From: Clostridiaceae bacterium
GTDB taxonomy: Bacteria > Bacillota > Clostridia > Saccharofermentanales > UBA5734
NCBI GenBank assembly: GCA_012729935.1
Contig: JAAYBY010000207.1
Span: 1-7,217, forward strand
DNA length: 7,217 nucleotides
Reading direction: 5' to 3'
The position numbers were made by a program, and so were the translations under genes. The notes under the pieces are model-generated. The model ran no database searches. It saw nothing but the letters and a program-made list of their open reading frames with translations, and was not told the DNA's origin. Shown one piece after another: positions 1 to 6,325 of the stretch. Each line of letters starts with the position of its first letter. Positions within the stretch are counted from its first letter, which is position 1.

Positions 1-531
1 GGTACCTATCTGGAAACACCAGCTCACCATTTCGGTAATGACAAAAGTTTTTTGCTGATTGATGTACCAGTCGAAAAAATAGTTGATGTCCCCTGTGTTG
101 TCTTGAACCTGGGTCTCTGGGACATGGATCCCGGGAAGGGACGCCGTGGGATAACAGTCGCAGACCTTGAAGCATGCTTTAATGCCAAGGACATCCGGGA
201 GGGAGACGCAATCCTCATCGGAACCGGCTGGGGACGTTACTGGTTCCATCCTGATAACCTTAAATATGCTCCGTTTCTCAAAAAAGAAGCGATGGACTGG
301 CTGCTGGCCAAGAAACCCTGGATTCTCGGCAGTGATTCAGCCAGATGGGAAAACCTGGAGAAGCCGGAAGGTATCTTTAAAGATTTCTATGCGGAAGATC
401 GTTTGATGGCCGGCCCGTTTGTCAACCTGGAAGCCTGTACTGCTGCCCGTAGTAAATTAACCATACTGCCGCTCAAATTTCCGAAAACCAGTACGGTTCC
501 GGCAAGGGCAATCATTATTGAAGAGGATTAA
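1..531 (+). CDS. Cyclase family protein (kynurenine formamidase/isatin hydrolase-like), 5'-truncated
   Basis: The reading frame is open from base 1, so the start lies upstream of the window; a TTG at 52 is internal, because codons 1-17 already encode conserved family sequence. The visible 176 residues open with GTYLETPAHHF, which aligns with the cyclase-family metal motif HxGTHxDxPxHF. A GSD at residues 110-112 and the C-terminal LPLKF...VPARAII stretch match the family's usual PLK...RA ending. Family members are typically about 200-260 residues, so roughly the first 40-80 are missing. Known members are metal-dependent (Mn or Zn) hydrolases that open amide or lactam bonds, such as N-formylkynurenine or isatin. 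Two ligand positions of the motif are changed here (His to Tyr, Asp to Glu), so metal use and substrate may differ. It ends 183 bases before the importer operon, which has its own promoter. The family is fairly secure; the substrate is unknown. Confidence 0.8.
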   Translation, partial: GTYLETPAHHFGNDKSFLLIDVPVEKIVDVPCVVLNLGLWDMDPGKGRRGITVADLEACFNAKDIREGDAILIGTGWGRYWFHPDNLKYAPFLKKEAMDWLLAKKPWILGSDSARWENLEKPEGIFKDFYAEDRLMAGPFVNLEACTAARSKLTILPLKFPKTSTVPARAIIIEED

Positions 532-572
532 GCTGATCGATTTTCGTCCGATTCCAATGATTGCACATAAGC

Positions 573-601
573 TTGACAAACAAGTAGTGCGCTTTCATAA
601 T
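573..601 (+). promoter_or_regulatory. Sigma70/sigma-A-type promoter of the importer operon
   Basis: A perfect -35 hexamer TTGACA (573-578) is followed by a 17-base spacer and a -10 hexamer CATAAT (596-601, five of six consensus bases). Transcription would begin near 607-609, giving a leader of about 105 bases before the binding-protein gene. It sits just after the cyclase gene, so the importer can be transcribed independently of it. This is a sequence match only; no start site was mapped. Confidence 0.75.
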
Positions 602-656
602 AATAGATAATTTAATCAATGAAATATCCCATTTTTTCCGATCGCTTAAATATCGT

Positions 657-679
657 TTTAAGGTGCCAGTCACTTTAAA
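657..679 (+). promoter_or_regulatory. Inverted repeat/hairpin in the leader of the binding-protein gene
   Basis: TTTAAGGTG (657-665) and CACTTTAAA (671-679) form a 9-bp stem with one G-U pair and a 5-base loop (CCAGT). It lies about 50-70 bases after the predicted transcription start and 21 bases before the RBS. No T-run follows it, so it is not an intrinsic terminator. It could be an mRNA-stabilising 5' structure or, as DNA, an operator placed downstream of the promoter. Which of these it is cannot be told from the sequence. Confidence 0.4.
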
Positions 680-700
680 TAGAGGGTAATGAATCATAAG

Positions 701-707
701 AAGGAGG
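701..707 (+). promoter_or_regulatory. Ribosome binding site of the binding-protein gene
   Basis: AAGGAGG is a near-perfect Shine-Dalgarno sequence. It lies seven bases before the ATG at 715, which fixes that start and predicts strong translation of the binding protein. Confidence 0.85.
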
Positions 708-714
708 ACCACAC

Positions 715-2223
715 ATGAGTAAGTTAACGAAACTTCTAAGTGTTCTTCTTGTTCTCACGCTGCTGACGTTCACTGTCGCCGGGTGCCAGCAAGAAGAAGA
801 AGAAAAGACCTCATTAACCATCGCCATAAACGGCGATATCGACAATTTCGACCCTTTTACCCAGCAATTAAATCTGTATATCCGACTGATTGCCAACAAC
901 TGTATGGAACCACTGTTCTACCTGAATGGTGACATGGAGTACGAGATGGCACTGGCGACGGAATACGAGCAGATCGATGAGCTGAACTACACATTCAAGC
1001 TTCGTGAAGGTGTGAAATTCCACAACGGTGAAGCCTTTACAGCAGATGATGTGAAGTACACCATTGAATACGCGATGGATGAGGCAAACGCATCTTACCG
1101 CGCTACGTATTTTTCGACCGTTGAGTCCATCGAATGTCCCGATGACTACACCGTTAACATCAAACTGACAGACCCCACGCCAGCCTTCCTTGACGCGATC
1201 GCAGCACAGGTAATCGTCTGCAAGAGTGTGGATGCTGCAACATTTGAGACCAAACCGATCGGAACCGGTGCGTTTAAATTTGTCAGCTGGACGCCCAATG
1301 ACAACATTACGTTTGAGAAATATGCCGACTACTGGGATGTCGCCAAGGTTAAAGTAGACCAGCTGATCCTCAAACCGTTTGCCGACCAGTCCGTTTCGAT
1401 GACCAACCTGGAAGCAGGTTCGATTGATATGATTTATGAGCTGCAGCCGGTCAATACGGCAACTGTCAGCGGCAAAGACAACCAGAAAATCATTCAGCCT
1501 GCAACGTCCAACTCGATGACCGTCTATGAAATCGGCCGACATAATTTTGAGCCTTTCTCTGATCCGGACGTTTTGAATGCGATGTTCATGGCATTTGACA
1601 AAGAAACAATTGCCCAGGAAGTTTACTATGGTAACGCAAAGGCTGCCAAGAGTGTTTTCCCTGAAGGCGCGAAATTCTACAAAGCTGTTGATGACATCAC
1701 CTTCGATCCGGCCGCGGCCGCTAGCCTCCTGGCTGGCACCGATTATGCTGACGGCTTTGAATTTGATCTGTTGATTCTCAGCGGTGACACAGCCAATGAG
1801 CAGATTGCTACAATCTGGCAGGCTGAACTGGCCAAATTGAACATCAAGATGAATCTCAAAGTATCCGAACTGTCTGTCTGGCTGGATGCTTATCTGGGCA
1901 GGACCTATGACTTGATCGCCAATGCCTATTCCATGGTTGGATCGGATCCGGCGACCTGCTGTGCCCAGATCATCGCTCCGTTACTGGACCACCAGGCTGC
2001 TGATATCCCTGATCTCGGTACCTTGATTGAAACAGGCAAAGGCAGTGCTGACGAAGCAGTCCGTAATGACGCCTATAGCAAAATCCAGGATCTGCTGATA
2101 CAGTATAAACCTGTCTACTTTACGATGGTGACCAATCCGCTGTTTGCTGCAAAAGAGAACTTGAATGGAATTGAAGTCAATGGTATGGGCCACCTGATCT
2201 TGAAAGCTGCTAATTTTTCCTGA
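715..2223 (+). CDS. ABC transporter substrate-binding lipoprotein, family 5 (peptide/nickel/opine type)
   Basis: This 502-residue protein is the extracellular receptor of the importer. The N-terminus is a lipoprotein signal: Lys at positions 3 and 6, a hydrophobic stretch (about 7-21), and the lipobox VAGC with Cys24 as the lipidated residue, followed by an acidic QQEEEE linker. The SBP_bac_5 hallmark TFKLREGVKFHNGEAFTADD lies at residues 93-112, and the later hinge-domain pattern (SDPDVLNAMFMAFDKETIAQ) is also typical. Length is close to the family norm of 500-550. It is the first gene of the operon, ahead of two permeases and two ATPases, and is separated from them by a terminator-like hairpin that would favour higher expression of the receptor. 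The family transports di- and oligopeptides, nickel, heme precursors, opines and some sugars. No residue pattern seen here identifies the ligand. The family call is very secure. Confidence 0.95.
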   Translation: MSKLTKLLSVLLVLTLLTFTVAGCQQEEEEKTSLTIAINGDIDNFDPFTQQLNLYIRLIANNCMEPLFYLNGDMEYEMALATEYEQIDELNYTFKLREGVKFHNGEAFTADDVKYTIEYAMDEANASYRATYFSTVESIECPDDYTVNIKLTDPTPAFLDAIAAQVIVCKSVDAATFETKPIGTGAFKFVSWTPNDNITFEKYADYWDVAKVKVDQLILKPFADQSVSMTNLEAGSIDMIYELQPVNTATVSGKDNQKIIQPATSNSMTVYEIGRHNFEPFSDPDVLNAMFMAFDKETIAQEVYYGNAKAAKSVFPEGAKFYKAVDDITFDPAAAASLLAGTDYADGFEFDLLILSGDTANEQIATIWQAELAKLNIKMNLKVSELSVWLDAYLGRTYDLIANAYSMVGSDPATCCAQIIAPLLDHQAADIPDLGTLIETGKGSADEAVRNDAYSKIQDLLIQYKPVYFTMVTNPLFAAKENLNGIEVNGMGHLILKAANFS

Positions 2224-2266
2224 CTAACAGCCCGCATTGTACTCAATCAACTGTGATTGTCCTGTC

Positions 2267-2310
2267 AATGGTGCCGGCGGCTGTCAACCACCGGCACCAT
2301 TTATTATTTT
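2267..2310 (+). terminator. Intercistronic hairpin with T-rich tail (partial terminator or mRNA 3'-end stabiliser)
   Basis: AATGGTGCCGG (2267-2277) and CCGGCACCATT (2291-2301) form a perfect 11-bp, GC-rich stem with a 13-base loop. It is followed by a T-rich run (TTATTATTTT, 2301-2310). The shape is that of an intrinsic terminator with an interrupted U tract. It lies between the binding-protein gene and the first permease gene, whose RBS begins only 24 bases later, and no clear new promoter is visible in between. Partial read-through would give more receptor mRNA than permease/ATPase mRNA, as is known for other binding-protein-dependent importers. Confidence 0.75.
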
Positions 2311-2349
2311 CAGTGACAACGAAAGAACCATTCGAGGTGGTGAAAAAAC

Positions 2350-3315
2350 ATGCAGCAATCATCTATACCCAAATACCTGCTCAAACGCCTGCTGATGGCG
2401 ATATTCGTCTTGCTGCTGGTTACGATCATTGTATTTGGTGCTGTTCGACTGGCTCCAGGCGATCCTGTCCAGGCAAAGATCGGACCCTATGGTGATTATT
2501 CCGAAGAGAATATAGCCAGAGTTCGTGCAGAACTGGGTCTGGACAAGCCCTTCGTCGTACAATACTTGATCTGGGTTCGGGATGGACTCAGGTTTGATTT
2601 CGGTGTATCTCTGCGGAATGGTGCACCTGTCGGGCAGCTGATTATGCAGAAGATACCGGTTAGTCTTGAGTTAATCGTTCTCTCCATGCTCATCGCAATC
2701 CTGATCAGTATCCCGCTGGGCGTCTTTTCTGCCATTAAAAAAGGCACCGTTTTTGATCAGATCGTCAGTGTCACTTCAACCGGCTTCCTAGCCATACCAT
2801 CTTTCAGTCTTGGTTTGCTGCTGATGATCGTGTTTGCCGTCCAATTGAAGTGGCTGCCGCCGAACGGATATGTCGCTTTTCGCGACAATCCGCTGATGAA
2901 CCTGCGGTACATCCTGATGCCGGCGATAACACTTGCGATGTTGGAGCAGGCTTCGCTGACACGTTATATCCGTTCAGAGACAATTGAGATCATCAATTCA
3001 AACTATGTACGAACGGCCAAAGCCAAAGGGCTGTCACCCAAAATGGTTTATTTCAAGCACGCCTTTAAAAATGTACTGGTCACCGTCATCACCTTGATCG
3101 GCATGCGGTTTGCTCAACTGATTGGTGGTACAGTTATTGTTGAGCAGCTGTTTGGCTGGTCAGGTCTGGGCTGGTTTTTATATCAGTCAATCGTCAACCG
3201 CGATTATCCGGCTGTCCAGGCGACCGTTCTGCTGGTTGCCGTAGCCTTTATTTTCCTGAATATGCTGGTGGATGTCATGTATACCGTGATTGATCCGCGC
3301 ATTAAACTGAGTTAG
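2350..3315 (+). CDS. DppB/OppB-type ABC transporter permease
   Basis: This 321-residue inner-membrane protein is one of the two channel subunits. The N-terminus has a basic start and a first membrane helix (about residues 12-33), followed by the RLAPGDP motif (33-39) typical of DppB/OppB/NikB proteins. A large extracytoplasmic loop follows, then a cluster of hydrophobic helices. The cytoplasmic EAA-type loop that docks on the ATPase is YVRTAKAKGLSPKMVYFKHA (219-238), and the family ending YTVIDPRIKL is intact. Length matches the usual 305-340. The ATG is preceded by GAGGTGG at 2334-2340. The next permease starts 12 bases after the stop, with its RBS overlapping this gene's TAG, so the two are translationally linked. 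The fold and role are secure; the substrate is not defined. Confidence 0.95.
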   Translation: MQQSSIPKYLLKRLLMAIFVLLLVTIIVFGAVRLAPGDPVQAKIGPYGDYSEENIARVRAELGLDKPFVVQYLIWVRDGLRFDFGVSLRNGAPVGQLIMQKIPVSLELIVLSMLIAILISIPLGVFSAIKKGTVFDQIVSVTSTGFLAIPSFSLGLLLMIVFAVQLKWLPPNGYVAFRDNPLMNLRYILMPAITLAMLEQASLTRYIRSETIEIINSNYVRTAKAKGLSPKMVYFKHAFKNVLVTVITLIGMRFAQLIGGTVIVEQLFGWSGLGWFLYQSIVNRDYPAVQATVLLVAVAFIFLNMLVDVMYTVIDPRIKLS

Positions 3316-3319
3316 GAGG
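3314..3319 (+). promoter_or_regulatory. RBS deciding the start of the second permease
   Basis: AGGAGG overlaps the stop codon of the preceding permease. It lies 8 bases before the ATG at 3328 but only 5 before the in-frame TTG at 3325. The spacing and the stronger codon favour ATG 3328. Confidence 0.75.
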
Positions 3320-3327
3320 GCTGCTTG

Positions 3328-4146
3328 ATGAAGAAAAAAACGATCCGCTTCACAACCATTTTTGCCTTGACGATTGTCAGCGCAGCCATCCTGATGGCGC
3401 TTTTCCCGTCGCTATTTACGCAGTACGATCCGTTGGAACTGGACATGTCCAACAAGCTGCAGGGTCCCTCGGCAGCACACTGGCTGGGAACCGATGAATA
3501 TGGACGCGATCTGTGGTCGAGAATTGTTTTTGGTGCCCGGATCAGTATTTCTGTGGGATTTGGTGCAGCAGCCCTTGCCATGCTGCTTGGTGTACCGCTC
3601 GGTTTGCTTGCCGGTTTTGTCGGAAAGACGACTGACAGCATCATCATGCGCATCATGGATGCCTTTATGTCGTTTCCGTCTGTACTGCTTGCAATTCTGC
3701 TGATCACCATTTTTGAGCCGTCTGCGCTGACGCTGATTTTTACGATATCAATCGTCAGTTTTCCGGCGTACGGTCGAATTGTTCGATCAAGTGTCTTATC
3801 GCTTAAAGAACGAGAATTTGTCGAAGCAGCCCGGGCATTTGGGGCCAAGCGTGGCTACCTGCTGTTCAGGACGATTCTGCCAAACTGCGCATCTGCAATT
3901 ATCGTTCAGTTTTCGCTGTTTGCAGCGTCGTCGATCCTGATCGAAGCCAGTATGAGCTTTCTGGGTCTTGGTATTCAGCCGCCGGCTCCAGCCTGGGGAT
4001 CAATGCTGTCATACGCAAAAACATACATTAATCAATCGGTTACATACATTCTGGTACCGAGCGCAGCCATCTTCCTTGTGGTTCTGGCGATTAACCTGCT
4101 CGGCGATGCACTGCGTGAATGGCTTGATCCGATGAAGCTGAAGTAG
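3328..4146 (+). CDS. DppC/OppC-type ABC transporter permease
   Basis: This 272-residue protein is the second channel subunit. It begins MKKKTIRF, with a first hydrophobic helix at about residues 9-27, then the DppC/OppC signature HWLGTDEYGRDLWSR (51-65) just before the core transmembrane domain. The ATPase-docking EAA loop is EFVEAARAFGAKRGYLLFRT (163-182). The conserved SFLGLGIQPPAPAWGSML segment follows, and the protein ends in LLGDALREWLDP, standard for the family. Length is at the short end of the usual 270-310, reflecting a compact N-terminal tail rather than a deletion. ATG 3328 is chosen over TTG 3325 from RBS spacing. The gene sits between its partner permease and the first ATPase, 4 bases from the next possible start. 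Peptide specificity is not shown by the sequence. Confidence 0.95.
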   Translation: MKKKTIRFTTIFALTIVSAAILMALFPSLFTQYDPLELDMSNKLQGPSAAHWLGTDEYGRDLWSRIVFGARISISVGFGAAALAMLLGVPLGLLAGFVGKTTDSIIMRIMDAFMSFPSVLLAILLITIFEPSALTLIFTISIVSFPAYGRIVRSSVLSLKEREFVEAARAFGAKRGYLLFRTILPNCASAIIVQFSLFAASSILIEASMSFLGLGIQPPAPAWGSMLSYAKTYINQSVTYILVPSAAIFLVVLAINLLGDALREWLDPMKLK

Positions 4147-4153
4147 GGGGGTG
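4145..4153 (+). promoter_or_regulatory. RBS of the first ATPase gene, raising doubt about its start codon
   Basis: AGGGGGGTG pairs with the 16S anti-Shine-Dalgarno through GGGGGTG (one G-U). It includes the GTG at 4151, so it cannot act as the RBS for that GTG. It lies 6 bases before an ATT codon at 4160, the same geometry as GGAGGTG-6-GTG in the second ATPase gene. Confidence 0.5.
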
Positions 4154-5146
4154 TTTGCGATTACTGACAAAGTACTTGAAGTCATTGATCTGGAAACCCA
4201 TTTTTTCTCCCGCAAGGGTGTAGCCAGGGCTGTTGATAAAGTCAGTTACGACTTGAAAAAAGGCGAAATTCTTGGTGTGGTCGGCGAATCCGGCTGCGGC
4301 AAATCGGTCACAGCGCTGTCAATCATGAGACTGGTACAGTCTCCGCCAGGACAGATTGTCGGTGGTCAGATCTTGCTGAATGGAAACGATTTACTGGCAT
4401 TGAACGAGAAAGACATGCGCAAGATTCGTGGCGATAAAATATCGATGATCTTTCAGGAACCGATGACATCGCTCAACCCGCTTTTTACCTGCGGTAATCA
4501 AATCATGGAGCCATTGATGCTGCACCGGGGCATGGATAAACATGAAGCGCGCCAGGAAGCGATCCGCATGCTTGATCTGGTTGGTATCCCGTTGCCGGAA
4601 CGCCGTGTCGATGATTATCCCAATTCGCTGTCCGGTGGTATGCGACAGCGCGTGATGATCGCCATGGCCTTATCCTGCAATCCGGAATTACTGATTGCTG
4701 ATGAACCGACAACTGCACTGGATGTTACGATCCAGGCTCAGATTCTTGATCTGATGAAAAAGCTCCGGGATGAATTGGGGACAGCGATCATCATGATCAC
4801 ACATGATCTTGGCGTTGTTGCGGAGATGTGTGACCGCGCGGTCGTCATGTACTGCGGATCCATCGTCGAAGAGGGAACCGTGCACGAGATCTTCAAGGAT
4901 CCACAACACCCTTATACCAAAGGCCTGATGGAATCGATCCCGAAACTGACAGAAGACCGTGAAACACTGTACAATATTCGCGGAACCGTACCGGGCCTTA
5001 TGGATCTGCCGGTCGGCTGCCGTTTCGCGAATCGCTGTGATCACTGTATGCCGGTCTGTCGCGAAGCCATGCCGGACAAAACACATGTATCCGGGCAGCA
5101 TTATGTCCGCTGCTATCTGAACGGAGGTGTTAACAGTGACGCATGA
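4151..5146 (+). CDS. DppD/OppD-type ABC transporter ATP-binding protein
   Basis: This is one of two cytoplasmic ATPases that power import; it is 331 residues if started at GTG 4151. In order it shows Walker A GESGCGKS (45-52), the Q-loop IFQEPMTSLNP, the ABC signature LSGGMRQR (160-167), Walker B LLIADEP with Asp184-Glu185, the D-loop TTALDV and the H-loop MITHDLGVV. All catalytic residues are present. The C-terminal oligopeptide-transporter extension contains GCRFANRCDHCMPVC and a further Cys near YVRCYL. Those four family cysteines bind a 4Fe-4S cluster in at least one studied DppD. The only ATG/GTG/TTG start near the N-terminus is GTG 4151, but it lies inside the apparent RBS. ATT 4160 is a possible true start, giving 328 residues. 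The 3' end overlaps the next gene by 11 bases. Function is secure; the exact start is not. Confidence 0.95.
   Translation: MFAITDKVLEVIDLETHFFSRKGVARAVDKVSYDLKKGEILGVVGESGCGKSVTALSIMRLVQSPPGQIVGGQILLNGNDLLALNEKDMRKIRGDKISMIFQEPMTSLNPLFTCGNQIMEPLMLHRGMDKHEARQEAIRMLDLVGIPLPERRVDDYPNSLSGGMRQRVMIAMALSCNPELLIADEPTTALDVTIQAQILDLMKKLRDELGTAIIMITHDLGVVAEMCDRAVVMYCGSIVEEGTVHEIFKDPQHPYTKGLMESIPKLTEDRETLYNIRGTVPGLMDLPVGCRFANRCDHCMPVCREAMPDKTHVSGQHYVRCYLNGGVNSDA
5123..5129 (+). promoter_or_regulatory. RBS deciding the start of the second ATPase
   Basis: GGAGGTG lies 6 bases before GTG 5136, an ideal spacing, inside the end of the preceding gene. The in-frame GTG at 5127 is part of this RBS and so is not a likely start. 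Confidence 0.8.
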
Positions 5147-6155
5147 ACCGTTGATTCAGCTTAATCAGGTTAAGAAACACTTTCCGTTCAAAGTTGGCTT
5201 CCAGACGCAATTTATTAAAGCGGTTGATGGAGTGACGATGGATATCTATCGTCAGGAAGCGTTGGGTCTCGTCGGTGAATCCGGCTGTGGCAAATCAACA
5301 CTTGGCCGTGTGATCCTTAGCCTGCTGGACAAAACGGAAGGACAGATCACCATGAACGGCGTTGATCTGGACACGTTGAAGCCGGCGGAGATGATTAAAA
5401 TGCGCCGGAATATGCAGATTATCTTCCAGGATCCCTTTGCTTCACTGAATCCCCGGCTGCGTGTGCGTCAGATTATTGAAGAACCACTGCGCTTTCACGG
5501 GGTCACAGATAAAGAGGAGCGCATCAATCGGGTCAATGAAATGCTGGTAACGGTCGGGTTATCCCCGGATATAGCGGATCGCTATCCGCACGAGTTCTCC
5601 GGCGGACAGCAGCAGCGTATCGGCATCGCCCGCGCACTGGTGCTGCGTCCGGGATTCATTGTCTGTGATGAAGCGGTTTCTGCGCTCGACGTATCTGTAC
5701 AGGCCCAGGTGCTGAATCTTCTGCAACAACTGCGAAAGGATTTCGGTCTGACCTATCTGTTTATTTCGCATAATCTTTCGGTCGTCAAACACGTCTGTGA
5801 TCGAATTGCTGTCATGTATCTGGGTAAGATTGTTGAACTGGCCAGCAAAGAACAGATTTTTGCCAATCCGGTTCATCCCTATACACGTGCCCTGATTTCA
5901 GCGATACCGATTCCGGACCCGGATCAAAAACGACAGCGCATTTTACTGCAAGGCGATATTCCCAGCCCGGCCAACCCGCCGTCCGGCTGCCGATTCCATA
6001 CACGCTGCTATGAATGCGGTGATCATTGCGATCAGAACGAGCCACCATTTGTTGAAGTAGAACCGGGTCATTTTGTTTCCTGCAATCAATGTCAGGCATT
6101 TGTTGACCGGCTTACCCGAATGAAAGCATCTGTTTCAGAATCGACATTCCAGTAG
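5136..6155 (+). CDS. DppF/OppF-type ABC transporter ATP-binding protein
   Basis: This is the second ATPase of the importer, 339 residues from GTG 5136, which has a well-spaced RBS; it overlaps the preceding gene by 11 bases, implying coupled translation. Motifs in order: Walker A GESGCGKS (47-54), Q-loop IFQDPFASLNPR, signature FSGGQQQR (154-161), Walker B FIVCDEA with Asp178-Glu179, D-loop VSALDVSVQAQ and H-loop FISHNLSVV. The NTPase site is complete. The FQDPFASLNPR and CDEAVSALDV strings are characteristic of the DppF/OppF branch, which pairs as a heterodimer with DppD/OppD. The C-terminal family domain has GCRFHTRCYECGDHC and later SCNQC, a cysteine-rich Fe-S-like pattern. Length is normal (about 320-345). 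It is the last gene of the operon. The family is very secure; the solute remains undefined. Confidence 0.95.
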   Translation: MTHEPLIQLNQVKKHFPFKVGFQTQFIKAVDGVTMDIYRQEALGLVGESGCGKSTLGRVILSLLDKTEGQITMNGVDLDTLKPAEMIKMRRNMQIIFQDPFASLNPRLRVRQIIEEPLRFHGVTDKEERINRVNEMLVTVGLSPDIADRYPHEFSGGQQQRIGIARALVLRPGFIVCDEAVSALDVSVQAQVLNLLQQLRKDFGLTYLFISHNLSVVKHVCDRIAVMYLGKIVELASKEQIFANPVHPYTRALISAIPIPDPDQKRQRILLQGDIPSPANPPSGCRFHTRCYECGDHCDQNEPPFVEVEPGHFVSCNQCQAFVDRLTRMKASVSESTFQ

Positions 6156-6205
6156 ACAGAGAGATCTTTCAGTCGATCATTCATGAAACCCATTGGTAAG
6201 CATTT

Positions 6206-6233
6206 CGGGTTGTCTGTCAATTCAGACAGCCCG
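6206..6233 (+). repeat. Inverted repeat 1 downstream of the importer operon
   Basis: CGGGTTGTCTG (6206-6216) and CAGACAGCCCG (6223-6233) pair over 11 bp with one G-U and a 6-base TCAATT spacer. It lies 50 bases after the last importer stop codon. The bases after it (ACTGTCTTGG) are not T-rich, so a classical intrinsic terminator is doubtful. It could still mark the 3' end of the operon mRNA, or be a protein-binding site upstream of the amidohydrolase promoter. Confidence 0.6.
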
Positions 6234-6234
6234 A

Positions 6235-6252
6235 CTGTCTTGGAGAAGACAG
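6235..6252 (+). repeat. Inverted repeat 2, embedding the -35 region of the amidohydrolase promoter
   Basis: CTGTCTT (6235-6241), spacer GGAG, and AAGACAG (6246-6252) form a perfect 7-bp palindrome. The predicted -35 (TTGGAG, 6240-6245) lies in its centre, a typical position for a repressor operator. It repeats the CTGTC/GACAG core of inverted repeat 1. Confidence 0.5.
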
Positions 6253-6268
6253 CGCTTCATGGTATAGT
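6240..6268 (+). promoter_or_regulatory. Extended -10 promoter of the amidohydrolase gene
   Basis: TATAGT (6263-6268) matches five of six -10 bases and is preceded by TGG (6260-6262), an extended -10. A weak -35, TTGGAG (6240-6245), lies 17 bases upstream. Transcription would start near 6275, about 50 bases before the coding region. An extended -10 commonly compensates for a poor -35. This is a pattern match only. Confidence 0.6.
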
Positions 6269-6311
6269 AAGAGATGCAGGTTTTCGTATGCGATGACTGA
6301 AGCGGACATTT

Positions 6312-6320
6312 GGAGGTGAT
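6312..6320 (+). promoter_or_regulatory. RBS deciding the TTG start of the amidohydrolase gene
   Basis: GGAGGTGAT is a nearly full anti-Shine-Dalgarno match and ends 5 bases before TTG 6326. The nearby ATG at 6319 and GTG codons at 6316 and 6321 are out of frame. An in-frame stop (TGA, 6317-6319) closes the frame upstream, so TTG 6326 is the only good start. Confidence 0.8.
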
Positions 6321-6325
6321 GTGAT

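Noticed and set aside
532..572. Terminator for the cyclase gene
   Set aside because: No stable stem with a T-run is visible between its stop codon and the next promoter.
610..637. Possible terminator before TTTTTT in the importer leader
   Set aside because: The only stem upstream of the T-run is 4 plus 3 AT pairs with a mismatch, too weak to be convincing.
868..1542. Long minus-strand open frame (224 codons) opposite the binding-protein gene
   Set aside because: It lies entirely within a clear SBP_bac_5 coding region. Its translation shows no recognisable domain, and it has no supported promoter or RBS.
2253..2495. Plus-strand open frame crossing the intercistronic hairpin into the first permease gene
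   Set aside because: It overlaps the terminator-like hairpin and the permease start in another frame, and its translation resembles no known protein.
3312..3848. Minus-strand open frame opposite the second permease
   Set aside because: It is a shadow of the DppC-type gene; its serine- and arginine-rich translation has no family features.
6133..6186. Imperfect direct repeat (TTTCAG-TCGA-ATTC elements) spanning the end of the second ATPase gene
   Set aside because: The two copies differ in spacing, and one lies within conserved-length coding sequence; it is probably coincidence.
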